This document shows, one piece after another, positions 16,125 through 25,593 of a stretch of DNA of 31,465 nt. The DNA comes from Bacteroides sp. GTDB lineage: Bacteria; Bacteroidota; Bacteroidia; Bacteroidales; Bacteroidaceae. Every line of letters starts with the position of its first letter. Within the stretch, counting starts at the first letter, position 1. Under the pieces are notes generated by a model. The model searched no databases. It saw only the letters and a list, made by a program, of their open reading frames with translations, and was not told the origin of the DNA. The stretch is taken from assembly GCF_030151085.1 (NCBI RefSeq), contig NZ_JASLER010000114.1, positions 1 to 31,465 on the forward strand. Direction: 5' to 3'. The position numbers were made by a program, and so were the translations under genes.

Positions 16125-17654
16125 ATGAGTAACAATAGACAAATATCAAAAAATATAGTATATAGTTTAATATCATTTGGTATAAATATAATAATATCAT
16201 TCTTTTTTACGCCTTATCTATTGGATTCTGTTGGTAAAGAAGCCTATAGTTTTTTTCCATTAGTTAACAATATTATTGGCTATACTAGTATATTTACTTC
16301 GGCTATAGGTTCAATGGCTGGTCGTTTTGTGACAATAGCTTATTATAAAGGTGATTTTGATAAGGCAAGGGGGTATTTCAATTCAGTCTTAGCTGGTTAT
16401 ATCTTCCTATCTCTGGTATTCTCTTTAGTCGGTTTTGCCTTTGTTTTTTATATTACTGATTTAATAAACGTTCCACTCTATCTTAAACATGATGTGCAAT
16501 GGCTTTTCTCTTTCTCTATTATTTCTATGTTTATTACGATGTCGACAACTTCATATAGCTTAGGAACTTATGTTAAAAACAGGCCGGATTTAGCGTCAAT
16601 TAGAGATGCCATTTCAAATATTGTAAGAATCTCATGTATTATATTACTATTTTATTTTTTTATGCCCTCCATAATTTACATGAGTGCATCTGCTGTTTGT
16701 GCAGCATTTATTATTGCTGGATTTAATATATTTTATAAGCGGCGATTACTTCCCGAAATTGAAATTAACATCCATCGTTATTTCTCACGTTCTTCTATTA
16801 TTGAAGTCGTATCGGCTGGTATATGGAGTTCGTTAAATGCGTTAAGTTGTCTTTTATCTGGTTCCATAAATCTATTATTAACAAATATTTTATTTAGTGC
16901 TACTCAAACTGCAAATTATTCCATTGCTCAATCAATACCCAATTTAATAACTACAGTAAGTGCAATGATTGCAATTACTTTCACGCCACATTTTAATATA
17001 TTATACGCAAAGGATGAAATGAAAGAACTTGTATATGAAATACAAAAATCGATAAAGATCTTGAGTTTTATTCTAGCAATTCCTATCGGTTTTTTTTTAG
17101 TGAATTCAGATATATTGTTACAACTTTGGGTGCCAAATGCATATAATGAGACAATTCTATTGTTGTCGATTATTATTATCTTTTTTACATCATTTGGGGC
17201 AATTACTAATCCTCTCTTTGGAATTTTTACAATTACGAATAAAAGAAAAGCTCCCTCTTTCGCTCTATTAATAGTTGGAATAATGAATATTCTTAGTATG
17301 TTTTTACTTCTTAAATACTCAGAGCTTGGCATATACGCTATTGCTATAAGTGGTTGTACATTCATATTTATAAGAGATTTATTCTTTACTCCAATGTATG
17401 GGGCTTACTGTTTAGGACTGAAGAAAACAATCTTCTATCCCATCTTTTTTAAAGGGGTAATTGCCATAATCGTTGTTGTATTATGCTCCATCTTCTTTAG
17501 GCTATTTATTCAAGAAGTTACTTTTATGAATTTTATAATTCTATTTACCATAACAACTTCAATCTCTTTGCTTGTCAATAGTTTAATTCTTATGACTAAA
17601 AGTGAAAGGTCTTATTTTTTTACGTTAGTAAAAAGTAAATTGCTCAAGCATTAG
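16125..17654 (+). CDS. wzx: Wzx-type repeat-unit flippase
   Basis: A roughly 509-residue polytopic membrane protein of the MOP/polysaccharide exporter family, with about 12-14 hydrophobic segments. The N-terminus (SNNRQISKNIVYSLISFGIN, then FFFTPYLLDSVGKEAYSFFPLVNNII) is the typical Wzx opening. I chose the ATG at 16125; an upstream in-frame ATG at 16080 would add 15 uncharacteristic residues that derive from the sequence behind the IS remnant. It would flip the undecaprenyl-linked repeat unit across the inner membrane. It opens the AT-rich second half of the locus and has a T9 run at 17090-17098 with intact frame. The symbol is functional shorthand, since Wzx proteins diverge greatly. Confidence 0.85.
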   Translation: MSNNRQISKNIVYSLISFGINIIISFFFTPYLLDSVGKEAYSFFPLVNNIIGYTSIFTSAIGSMAGRFVTIAYYKGDFDKARGYFNSVLAGYIFLSLVFSLVGFAFVFYITDLINVPLYLKHDVQWLFSFSIISMFITMSTTSYSLGTYVKNRPDLASIRDAISNIVRISCIILLFYFFMPSIIYMSASAVCAAFIIAGFNIFYKRRLLPEIEINIHRYFSRSSIIEVVSAGIWSSLNALSCLLSGSINLLLTNILFSATQTANYSIAQSIPNLITTVSAMIAITFTPHFNILYAKDEMKELVYEIQKSIKILSFILAIPIGFFLVNSDILLQLWVPNAYNETILLLSIIIIFFTSFGAITNPLFGIFTITNKRKAPSFALLIVGIMNILSMFLLLKYSELGIYAIAISGCTFIFIRDLFFTPMYGAYCLGLKKTIFYPIFFKGVIAIIVVVLCSIFFRLFIQEVTFMNFIILFTITTSISLLVNSLILMTKSERSYFFTLVKSKLLKH

Positions 17655-17681
17655 TATAAATCAATATACCTAAATTATAAA

Positions 17682-18806
17682 ATGAAAAAAATAATTATCA
17701 TCGGAGTAAGTCCGTTGGTCCGAAGGCGTGCAGATGTATTTTATATTGATGAATTTATTAATAAAGGATATAAAGTGGAACACTGCGATCTCTCTCCGTG
17801 CTTTTATATTAATGATTTATATAATAATATTATTACGTCTTTATATACTTATACTTTTAGTACAATAGATGATTTTAAAGCTTACCTTAATCTACAAGTT
17901 ATTAAGGATACAGTTTTTATTGTCGAACTTCTGCCTATTAAGCGATTAGAACCTATATTTAAAATCTTAAAAGATTATAGATGTTACTGTATTCGTATCA
18001 ATGTAAATGCATCAGACATGAGTGAGAAATCTCCGACATTTATGATGCGCATTAAATACGGACTCTGGGGATTAAGTACTATAAAAAGTTTGCTGAAGTT
18101 TACTTATAAAAAATGTACAAAGTCTTGTGTTATAAATTCTGTTTTTGATATTTATAGTTTATATATTTCATCTGGTAATAATAAAAAAATAGATATTCAT
18201 ATTAATCAATATGATTGGGATAAGACTAATAGAAAAGTAGATCGTGTTATTTCTGTAGATTACAAATACGCAATTTTTTGCGATGAGTATTTTCCTTATC
18301 ATCCTGATTTTAAAGAATATAATTTAGATAAGGTCAATGCAATAGCATCAATGTACCATAATCAAATGAATTCATATTTTGATTATATTGAAAATAAATA
18401 TCATATCAAAATTGTCATAGCTGCACATCCTAAATCCAACTATGAAGGGAATGAATTTGGTGATAGGCCTATTTTAAAATTTAAAACCATGGAATTGGTG
18501 AAATATAGTGAATTTGTCATTTTGCATGGTAGTATGTCTATTTCTTACGCTATATTGTTTGATAAACCTATAGTACTTACGATAACTCCACTGTTAAAAA
18601 AAACACGGAGTTACTTTGGTCATTTCATAATTTATGCTGATTACTTTGGGCAGTCATTAAATGATATTACTAAAAATATGGATTGTCCTCCTACGAAAGT
18701 GTCTGATACTGTGAAGAATAAATATATCTATGAATACATGACGTCAAAGGGAATTGAAGAAAAATCTAATGTGGATATTTTGGATGAATTGTTTCGATCT
18801 CTGTAA
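17682..18806 (+). CDS. Putative HP-motif glycosyltransferase, candidate legionaminic acid transferase
   Basis: A 374-residue soluble protein without an obvious named family. Residues 245-254 read VIAAHPKSNY (His249-Pro250), and residues 281-297 read LHGSMSISYAILFDKPI, like the HP motif and the following Ser/Thr motif of bacterial sialyltransferases of the GT-B fold. An acidic pair lies at FCDEYFP (Asp201-Glu202), where such enzymes carry a D/E-D/E-G motif, although the Gly is absent here. It starts 28 bases after wzx. CMP-legionaminate made by this operon needs a transferase, and this is the best candidate among the locus enzymes. The motif comparison is by eye. It could instead be another surface-carbohydrate GT-B enzyme, and the function is inference. 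Confidence 0.4.
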   Translation: MKKIIIIGVSPLVRRRADVFYIDEFINKGYKVEHCDLSPCFYINDLYNNIITSLYTYTFSTIDDFKAYLNLQVIKDTVFIVELLPIKRLEPIFKILKDYRCYCIRINVNASDMSEKSPTFMMRIKYGLWGLSTIKSLLKFTYKKCTKSCVINSVFDIYSLYISSGNNKKIDIHINQYDWDKTNRKVDRVISVDYKYAIFCDEYFPYHPDFKEYNLDKVNAIASMYHNQMNSYFDYIENKYHIKIVIAAHPKSNYEGNEFGDRPILKFKTMELVKYSEFVILHGSMSISYAILFDKPIVLTITPLLKKTRSYFGHFIIYADYFGQSLNDITKNMDCPPTKVSDTVKNKYIYEYMTSKGIEEKSNVDILDELFRSL

Positions 18807-18845
18807 TAGTTGGTATTTATATATTTATAAACAAGTTGCTAATAC

Positions 18846-20027
18846 ATGATTAATATTGTAGATAAATCAAAATGTTGTGGCTGTGGAGCATGTGTACAAC
18901 GTTGTCCGAAGCATTGTATTACAATGCAAGAAGATATAGAAGGTTTTCTTTATCCAGTAATTGAAGAATCTTTGTGCATAAAATGTGGACTATGTGAAAA
19001 GGTGTGCCCCTTTTTGACTGAAAGTTATGCAAAAAAGCCTATAAAGATTTTTGCTGCAAAGAATATCAATGAACAACAGAGACTTAATAGTTCTTCAGGC
19101 GGTATATTCATTCTTTTGGCTGAAGAAACAATAAAAAAAGGTGGTGTTGTATTCGGTGCATGTTTTAATCACAATTGGGAAGTAGAACATTGTTATGCAC
19201 AAACATTGGAGGAATTAGTACCTTTAATGCGAAGTAAGTATCTTCAAAGTCGTATCGGAAATTCATATATAACCGTAGAGACGTTTTTGAAGAAAGGTCA
19301 GCAGGTCTTATTTGCAGGTACCCCATGTCAAATTCGTGGTTTGCATAATTATTTGTCACAAAATTACGAAAATCTTTTAACTATAGATTTTGTATGTCAT
19401 GGGGTACCAAGCCCTGGAATATGGCGAAGATATCTTGAGGAAATTACAACACAAAAAAAATGTACTGTAATCTCTTCAATTACATTTAGAGAAAAGCAAT
19501 TAAATGGATATGACTGGAAAAATTATGGTTTTGTTGTGCGCGGACAAATTCTCAATTATAGTGGAAAAGATGAGATTATTTTAAGTAAGAACCACCAAGA
19601 TGAAACTTTTATGAATGCTTTTCTACATGAACTAATATCTAGGCCTTCATGTTTCAAATGCCCTGCTAAAGATGGTAAGTCTAATAGTGATATTACAATA
19701 GGAGATTTTTGGGGAATTGAGAAGGCTATGCCTTCATTTGAAGATAAAAAAGGTGTAGGACTTTTAGTTTTACACACAATCAAAGGCGAAAATATTGTTA
19801 AGGATTTACTCCTTGAAACGATTAAAAGCAATTATGAGACAGTATGTTTATATAATCGTTCATATTGTATGGCAGCAAGAATTTCAAAAGAAAGGGCTAT
19901 ATTTTGGGAAACATACAAAAAAACAAATTCGGTTATAACCTCAACAACCAAAGCTCTTCACATTTCAGCTGGAAAAAGGCTCTTGATATATATAAATAGA
20001 TTAATTAGATACATTCTTAATCAATGA
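18846..20027 (+). CDS. Fe-S protein with FrhB-like domain, partner of the pyruvyl transferase
   Basis: A 393-residue protein. It begins with two [4Fe-4S] motifs (C10, C13, C16, C20-Pro and C44, C47, C50, C54-Pro). A coenzyme F420 hydrogenase/dehydrogenase beta-subunit-like domain follows (FAGTPCQIRGLHNYL, FVCHGVPSPGIWRRYLEE, CPAKDGKSNSDITIGDFWGIE). Bacteroides does not make F420, so the name reflects homology only. Genes of this type commonly sit beside a polysaccharide pyruvyl transferase, as here: the stop overlaps the next start by four bases. The reaction is unknown; a flavin/iron-sulfur redox step on a glycan or its precursor is a guess. Family recognition is confident, role is not. Confidence 0.8.
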   Translation: MINIVDKSKCCGCGACVQRCPKHCITMQEDIEGFLYPVIEESLCIKCGLCEKVCPFLTESYAKKPIKIFAAKNINEQQRLNSSSGGIFILLAEETIKKGGVVFGACFNHNWEVEHCYAQTLEELVPLMRSKYLQSRIGNSYITVETFLKKGQQVLFAGTPCQIRGLHNYLSQNYENLLTIDFVCHGVPSPGIWRRYLEEITTQKKCTVISSITFREKQLNGYDWKNYGFVVRGQILNYSGKDEIILSKNHQDETFMNAFLHELISRPSCFKCPAKDGKSNSDITIGDFWGIEKAMPSFEDKKGVGLLVLHTIKGENIVKDLLLETIKSNYETVCLYNRSYCMAARISKERAIFWETYKKTNSVITSTTKALHISAGKRLLIYINRLIRYILNQ

Positions 20028-21142
20028 AAATAGGAATTCTTACTATTACACCCAATATAGGATTTGGTGGTATAATGCAAACCTATGCACTAAAAAATGT
20101 TTTAGAGGAATTAAATGATAATAATACTGTTTGCGTTATTAGTTATAAGCGGAAATATAAGATAAAATCAAAAGTCTATTTCTTTGTAAAAATGCTATTT
20201 AGACATTTCTTTTATGGTCAATTTACAAAGTTTACAATTGCATCTGATTACAATTATAGTAGCCAAAATACGCAATCGTTTATAGACAAATATCTTAACC
20301 CCACAGAAAATATCTATTCCGAGAAAAAACTTCGTCGTTTTATTAATGAAAACGTGAATATTTTAGTTATAGGCAGTGACCAGGTATGGCGTCCAAAATA
20401 TGTTTGGGGAATAAAAAATTATTTTGCGGAAGGTATCAATCCTTCAATAAAGAAAATTGCTTATGCTGCGTCATTGGGAGTTGGAGCATGGGAATATGAA
20501 TTAAAAGAAACAAAGGTTTGTAAAAACTTAATTCAAAATTTCTCATATGTTTCTGTAAGAGAGCAAAATGCAATACAACTTATTAAAGATAATTTAGAAT
20601 ATTCAAATGCGATATATTGGGATTTAGATCCCACTTTATTAATTAATCCATCAACCTATTCTAAATTTATAAGAGAGAAAACAAATAATGAAAAGTATTT
20701 ATTTACTTATATTTTGGATGTAAATATTTCAAAAAAGACTGTTGTTGATAAGGTTGCAGATAGGCGAGGTTTAAGTATATATGCTTTTAATACAAATGCG
20801 GAAAATGGTAGATTACCACTCAACGAGAGAGTTGCTCCTCCTGTTGAAGAGTGGTTATCTCGTATCGCAAATTCTGATTATGTAATTACAGACTCTTTTC
20901 ATGGTACTGTTTTTTCTATTATTTTCAACAAACCGTTCCTTGTTTATGTAAATCAAGAAAGAGGGGCAGAACGGTTTGTATCCATATTGACTATGTTAGG
21001 ATTAGAAAATCGAATGATTTATTGTGAAAATGACTATCATGATGAACTAATAGATCACACAATAGATTGGGCAAAGATTAATATGATTATATCCTCCAAA
21101 AGGGATGAAATAATAAGTCGATTAAAATATCATCTTAAATAA
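20024..21142 (+). CDS. Polysaccharide pyruvyl transferase family protein
   Basis: A 372-residue protein of the pyruvyl transferase (CsaB/ExoV-like) family. The N-terminus MKIGILTITPNIGFGGIMQTYALKNVL, the motif VIGSDQVWRPKY (GSDQVWR at 117-123), the mid-region VREQNAIQLI and the C-terminal DSFHGTVFSIIFNKPFLVYV are family signatures. Members add a pyruvate ketal from phosphoenolpyruvate to a sugar, which brings negative charge to the polymer. It is translationally coupled (ATGA overlap) to the Fe-S protein before it. wecB follows within ten bases. Some members of this subgroup may not be pyruvyl transferases, so the reaction is probable rather than certain. Confidence 0.82.
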   Translation: MKIGILTITPNIGFGGIMQTYALKNVLEELNDNNTVCVISYKRKYKIKSKVYFFVKMLFRHFFYGQFTKFTIASDYNYSSQNTQSFIDKYLNPTENIYSEKKLRRFINENVNILVIGSDQVWRPKYVWGIKNYFAEGINPSIKKIAYAASLGVGAWEYELKETKVCKNLIQNFSYVSVREQNAIQLIKDNLEYSNAIYWDLDPTLLINPSTYSKFIREKTNNEKYLFTYILDVNISKKTVVDKVADRRGLSIYAFNTNAENGRLPLNERVAPPVEEWLSRIANSDYVITDSFHGTVFSIIFNKPFLVYVNQERGAERFVSILTMLGLENRMIYCENDYHDELIDHTIDWAKINMIISSKRDEIISRLKYHLK

Positions 21143-21151
21143 ATAGTTGTG

Positions 21152-22303
21152 ATGAAAAAGATAATGCTCGTTTTCGGCACTCGTCCTGAAGCAATCAAAA
21201 TGGCTCCATTAGTTAAGGAGTTTCAAAAGTACCAAGAAGAGTTTCAAATAATAGTATGTGTCACAGGTCAGCATCGCGAAATGTTAGACCAAGTGTTGCG
21301 GATCTTTGATATCAAGCCTGATTATGATCTCAATATAATGAAGCAGGGGCAGGACCTCTATGATGTGACGGCCCGTGTGCTTATTGGCATGCGTGATGTA
21401 TTGAAAGAGGTGCAGCCTGATGTAGTATTAGTGCATGGTGATACTACTACTTCAACAGTTGCTGCTTTGGCTGCTTTCTATCAACAAATTCCTGTTGGGC
21501 ATGTGGAAGCTGGATTGCGTACACATAATATTTATAGTCCATGGCCAGAAGAAATGAATCGCTTAATTACCGGACGTATAGCTACTTATCACTTTTCGCC
21601 CACACCGCTGAGCCGTCAGAACTTGTTGGATGAAGGTATAAGCGAGAAAACAATTACCGTAACCGGTAATACTGTGATTGATTCACTCTACATGGTAGTG
21701 GACAAAATCAAAAATGAAAAAAAAATGGATGCGGAACTCGAAGTCTTCTTGAGGAATGCTGGCTATGATGTGAATCGTTTGAAGGGGGGTAAAAAGTTAG
21801 TGTTGATTACTGGTCACCGGCGCGAAAACTTTGGAGATAGTTTTATCTCTATGTGTACAGCCATCAAGGACCTGACTCATAAATATCCCAATGTGGATTT
21901 TGTATATCCCATGCACCTCAATCCAAATGTACGCAAACCTATTTATAAGGTCTTTGGTGAAAACTTGTCGAATCTTGACAGCATCTTCTTTATTGAACCT
22001 TTAGAGTACTTATCTTTTGTTTATCTCATGGAAAAGAGTCACTTGGTGTTGACCGATAGCGGTGGCATACAAGAAGAAGCTCCTGGATTAGGTAAGCCTG
22101 TATTGGTGATGCGTGACACTACTGAACGCCCCGAAGCTTTGGAAGCAGGTACGGTGAAATTAGTAGGCACTGACTATAATAATATAGTAGGCGAAGTGTC
22201 TGCATTGCTTGATAATGCAGCGTATTATGATAGAATGAGCAAAGCTGTCAATCCTTACGGGGATGGATTGGCTTGTGGTAGAATTGTAGAAAAATTGAAA
22301 TAA
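21152..22303 (+). CDS. wecB: UDP-N-acetylglucosamine 2-epimerase (non-hydrolysing)
   Basis: A 383-residue enzyme that interconverts UDP-GlcNAc and UDP-ManNAc. FGTRPEAIKMAPLVKEF, LVHGDTTTST, GHVEAGLRTHNIYSPWPEE, TGHRRENFG and LTDSGGIQEEAPGLGKP are classic WecB/MnaA motifs. I chose the ATG at 21152; a GTG one codon earlier is possible. It supplies UDP-ManNAc to the glycosyltransferases here. No UDP-ManNAc dehydrogenase is present in the window, which suggests ManNAc itself is incorporated. Its codon use looks more Bacteroides-standard than its AT-rich neighbours, so it may have joined the block separately. Confidence 0.95.
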   Translation: MKKIMLVFGTRPEAIKMAPLVKEFQKYQEEFQIIVCVTGQHREMLDQVLRIFDIKPDYDLNIMKQGQDLYDVTARVLIGMRDVLKEVQPDVVLVHGDTTTSTVAALAAFYQQIPVGHVEAGLRTHNIYSPWPEEMNRLITGRIATYHFSPTPLSRQNLLDEGISEKTITVTGNTVIDSLYMVVDKIKNEKKMDAELEVFLRNAGYDVNRLKGGKKLVLITGHRRENFGDSFISMCTAIKDLTHKYPNVDFVYPMHLNPNVRKPIYKVFGENLSNLDSIFFIEPLEYLSFVYLMEKSHLVLTDSGGIQEEAPGLGKPVLVMRDTTERPEALEAGTVKLVGTDYNNIVGEVSALLDNAAYYDRMSKAVNPYGDGLACGRIVEKLK

Positions 22304-22306
22304 GGA

Positions 22307-23431
22307 ATGAAAAATAAACTTCAAAAGCCTAAGGTACTATATTTTATGCACGTGCCTTGGGGATGGATTAAACAGCGGCCGCATTTCTTGGCAGAAAAGT
22401 TATCTCAATATTTTGATTTAACTGTTGTGGATAAAAGAGTAATAAAATTTGGGGCAAGTAAGCAATTACCAACTCAAAAGGTTGAGGGTATTTCATTCTT
22501 ATCTTTCAATGCATTGCCATTGTATTCTCCTTTTAAGTGTTCTGTAATTAAGCTATTTGATTATATCAATAAACTATTATTAAAAGCCAAAATTTCATTT
22601 AATGATTATGATTATATTTGGGTTCCTTCACTTTTGTATTATTATAAAATAAAAGATCTAATCCCTAAGAATGCAAAACTTATTTATGACTGTATGGATG
22701 ACGATTTAGCATTTCCGAGGAGATTGGATAAAAAGTTAATGCAAAGTGTTGAAACAGAGTTGTTGAATAAGGCTGACCTTGTTTTTTGTTCTGCAGAAAA
22801 TTTAAAGAATGTGATGCTGTCTCGTAGTGGAGTACAGAGAGTTATTCATATTGTAAATAATGCCTCTACATATCCTGATATGGAAGCTTCTTATTTGGTG
22901 AATCAACGATTTGTATTTGACAGTAATTCAATCTCTATGGTGTATATTGGTACAATTGCAACTTGGTTTGATTTCGACAATGTAGTAAAATTGTTAGACT
23001 CAAAAGATTCTTTGCATCTTTATTTAATAGGTCCAATAGACACGGAAATAACTATTCCTAATCATCATAGAATTCATGTGTTAGGAGTATGTAAACATGA
23101 TGAAATATGGGGTATAATGAAGTGTGCTGATATATTAATTATGCCTTTTCAAGTAACTCCTCTCATTGAATCTGTCAACCCGGTTAAGTTGTATGAGTAT
23201 ATTTGGTCAATGAAGCCTATAATAGCCACGAGATATAAGGAGAGTGAGAAATTTTCTGATTATGTTTATTTGTATTCTTCAATAGATGACCTTAGGTCTA
23301 TAATTGAGACAATTGTAGATAACAAGTATTTATATAATATAAATAACCGTGAATCCATAAAGCAATTCCTTACACAAAACTCTTGGGATAATAGAATGGA
23401 GCGAGTAATGGAAGCCATGAATCGTTTATGA
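22307..23431 (+). CDS. GT4-type glycosyltransferase (TuaH-like)
   Basis: A 374-residue GT-B enzyme. The N-terminus VLYFMHVPWGWIKQRPHFLAEKLSQYF resembles TuaH-type transferases (PWGWIKQRPHFLA). Mid-protein IYDCMDDDLAFP and the C-terminal donor-site stretch ESVNPVKLYEYIWSMKPIIATRY, carrying the E-x7-E-like pattern, follow. It has no membrane segments and is probably peripheral at the inner membrane. It starts three bases after wecB and overlaps wzy by four. It adds one sugar of the repeat unit; donor and linkage cannot be read. Confidence 0.82.
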   Translation: MKNKLQKPKVLYFMHVPWGWIKQRPHFLAEKLSQYFDLTVVDKRVIKFGASKQLPTQKVEGISFLSFNALPLYSPFKCSVIKLFDYINKLLLKAKISFNDYDYIWVPSLLYYYKIKDLIPKNAKLIYDCMDDDLAFPRRLDKKLMQSVETELLNKADLVFCSAENLKNVMLSRSGVQRVIHIVNNASTYPDMEASYLVNQRFVFDSNSISMVYIGTIATWFDFDNVVKLLDSKDSLHLYLIGPIDTEITIPNHHRIHVLGVCKHDEIWGIMKCADILIMPFQVTPLIESVNPVKLYEYIWSMKPIIATRYKESEKFSDYVYLYSSIDDLRSIIETIVDNKYLYNINNRESIKQFLTQNSWDNRMERVMEAMNRL

Positions 23432-24684
23432 AAATAGGCAGACATATCTTTATTATCAAAAATATACCATATTGGTTACTAATTCTATCATTTTTAATTT
23501 TGAATGTAGGTGCATTAATTTCAATGCATACTCCTATACAAACAGGAGCACTAATTTCATTGATTTCGATTTTTTCTTTTTTCTTTTTGAGCAAAAGAAT
23601 TCTAAAATCTAAATCATTTTATTATAAAAATGTTTTTAATTTTTTTATATGTATAGAATTATTATCTTGTGGTTTTGGAATGTTTTCTCAATATAGTTAT
23701 TTCCTTCAAAATCATATAATAATTCTTATATACGGCATTTCATATTTAGTATTACCTCAATTATTATTCTTTAATTTAGGAAGATGTATTGATAATCATA
23801 AGCTATACAAATCAGTTCAATTTATTTTATACTGCAATGCTTTCTTGATAGGGATGGGAATTATATTTTCTATGTTTCAGCCGTCATTCTATTTGTCTTT
23901 TGTAGAAAGGGCGCTACCATCTCAATACGAAGTATATGGAACGTCTCCACGTTTAGTCAGTTATTTAGGAGATTCTATGTCAATTGGTGTGATATGTTCT
24001 TCGTCTTTTATACTTTCAATTTCTCTATTGTCAGGAAAAAAAAGATGTATTTTAGCTCTGATTTTTTGTATAGGCTGTATAATGTCTATGCAACGGGGAG
24101 CTTGGATAAGCATGACTGCAAGTACTCTTTTATATGTTTTTGTTTTCAGTAAAATAAAAATCTTCTCTTTTAAGATTAATCGTAGAGTTGCATTTGTGCT
24201 TTCTGCAGTTTTAATCACTGCTATTTATTTAATATATAAAATTCAAACCTCATGGAGTGATGAATTTTTGTTTTTTGATATCTTGACTCGTAGGTTTGAC
24301 AGAATAGGAGGTGCTGCATCTGAAAGGACTAATCAATGGATTTCAATTATTGATGCAGCAATGCATAATTGGGGAGGATTAGGAATAGGAACTATGAGTC
24401 ATAAAGGAGTAAATTTTGGGTTCCCGATTACTTGTCCTGACGGAAATTATTTTAGGATATTAGGTGATATCGGATTTATAGGGTTATTATGTTTTCTTTT
24501 TCTAAATTTTTTAGCTTTGTTACATTTGTACAAATTGAGACAGTGGAGTGTGTTATGCGTTATTATAATTTATTTAATGCAAGCTATAGGTACAAATGTG
24601 TTTGACCTGTTCTATTCAAGTTTTATTTATTGGTTTTTTATAGGCGTTTCATTTAAAGATAAAATTAATTTATGCATAAGATAA
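23428..24684 (+). CDS. wzy: Wzy-type repeat-unit polymerase
   Basis: A 418-residue protein with about 10-12 hydrophobic segments and a larger soluble loop around residues 275-345 (TRRFDRIGGAASERTNQWISI, then NWGGLGIGTMSHKGVNFGFP, then CPDGNYFRILGDIGFIGLL). That loop has the ERTNQW...GLGIG...DNxYL-like pattern of the O-antigen ligase/polymerase family. With a Wzx flippase in the same locus it is best read as Wzy, which joins flipped repeat units in the periplasm. Its start overlaps the previous gene by four bases and its end overlaps the next start by 13. It is extremely AT-rich. Assignment by topology plus loop motif is fairly secure. Confidence 0.82.
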   Translation: MKIGRHIFIIKNIPYWLLILSFLILNVGALISMHTPIQTGALISLISIFSFFFLSKRILKSKSFYYKNVFNFFICIELLSCGFGMFSQYSYFLQNHIIILIYGISYLVLPQLLFFNLGRCIDNHKLYKSVQFILYCNAFLIGMGIIFSMFQPSFYLSFVERALPSQYEVYGTSPRLVSYLGDSMSIGVICSSSFILSISLLSGKKRCILALIFCIGCIMSMQRGAWISMTASTLLYVFVFSKIKIFSFKINRRVAFVLSAVLITAIYLIYKIQTSWSDEFLFFDILTRRFDRIGGAASERTNQWISIIDAAMHNWGGLGIGTMSHKGVNFGFPITCPDGNYFRILGDIGFIGLLCFLFLNFLALLHLYKLRQWSVLCVIIIYLMQAIGTNVFDLFYSSFIYWFFIGVSFKDKINLCIR

Positions 24685-25553
24685 AACTTTCGGTAGTAAT
24701 TGTAACGTATAATTCTTTGACATTATTAAAAGAATGCTTGAGTTCTTTGTATAAATATAATGATATTTATAGTTTGTTAGAAGTTATTATTGTAGATAAT
24801 AAAAGTGACGATTTCCTAGAACTAAACTCTTTTGTTACCTCAGAATATTCTTCAATTCATATTATAAGAAATGATAAGAACGGAGGATATGGTCAAGGAA
24901 ATAATGTAGGAATTAATGCGGCTAAGGGTGATATTATTCTCATAATGAATCCGGATGTCAGGTTAATGCAACCAATATTTAAAAAAGCACTTAATGTATT
25001 TGACAAATCTTCTGGTACTATTATGTTAGGAATGAAGCAATGGACATCAAAAGATTCAAAAGGCATTTCCTTTCGTGTAGATTCACCGTACACGCATTTC
25101 CTTTCGGATATATTTGTTAATAAAGCAGCTAACTATTTTGACAAATTTAATCCTTCTACAATGTATATTGTTGGTGCTTGTTTTTTCATACGAAAAAAAG
25201 GTTTCTTAGATATTGGTCTTTTTGATGAAAATATTTTCATGTATAATGAAGAGTCTGACATAAAAAATAGAATTTTTCAGAAGTTTGGCAAAGGGGCAAT
25301 TTTGTATAATAAGGAATTGAATTTTATCCATTTATCGTCAGGAAGACATTTTTCATCATCAAGCGATAAATTAGTTGTTGACTCTTGCTGTTACTATTGT
25401 AAGAAATTCAATCTTAATCATATAAAGATTCTAAAAAAAATGATTCATAATAGAAAGTTATTTAGAGTCGTTTCAAGATTTAAAAAAGATAATAAATCCG
25501 TTGATGAATATTCTAAAGCAATTTGGTATATCCAGAATTTAATTCAAAAATAG
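24672..25553 (+). CDS. GT2 glycosyltransferase (rhamnosyltransferase-like)
   Basis: A 293-residue GT-A enzyme. LSVVIVTYNSLTLLKECLSSL opens the nucleotide-binding domain. VIIVDNKSDD and NGGYGQGNNVGINAAKGDIILIMNPDVRL follow; NPDVR is the acidic metal-binding motif of the WbbL-like subgroup. YIVGACFFIRKKGFLDIGLFDENIFMYNEESDI is the acceptor-side signature. The subgroup often transfers rhamnose or other deoxysugars, but no dTDP-rhamnose genes are in the window, so the donor is open. It overlaps wzy by 13 bases. The length is normal and the frame is intact. Confidence 0.87.
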   Translation: MHKIKLSVVIVTYNSLTLLKECLSSLYKYNDIYSLLEVIIVDNKSDDFLELNSFVTSEYSSIHIIRNDKNGGYGQGNNVGINAAKGDIILIMNPDVRLMQPIFKKALNVFDKSSGTIMLGMKQWTSKDSKGISFRVDSPYTHFLSDIFVNKAANYFDKFNPSTMYIVGACFFIRKKGFLDIGLFDENIFMYNEESDIKNRIFQKFGKGAILYNKELNFIHLSSGRHFSSSSDKLVVDSCCYYCKKFNLNHIKILKKMIHNRKLFRVVSRFKKDNKSVDEYSKAIWYIQNLIQK

Positions 25554-25593
25554 CTTTATTTAAAGTATATATTTTATATTAATCCTAATTCCT

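Noticed and set aside
16928..17365. Long minus-strand open frame opposite wzx
   Set aside because: It lies fully inside the wzx gene, has low-complexity hydrophobic/basic content, no recognisable motif, and is a by-product of AT-rich coding sequence. The same applies to minus-strand frames at 3233-3694, 6460-6813, 11753-12202, 12255-12650 and 13028-13375.
18846..20027. True coenzyme F420 hydrogenase subunit
   Set aside because: Only the Fe-S and FrhB-like domain similarity supports it; the gene is embedded in a glycan locus and coupled to a pyruvyl transferase, with no hydrogenase partners.
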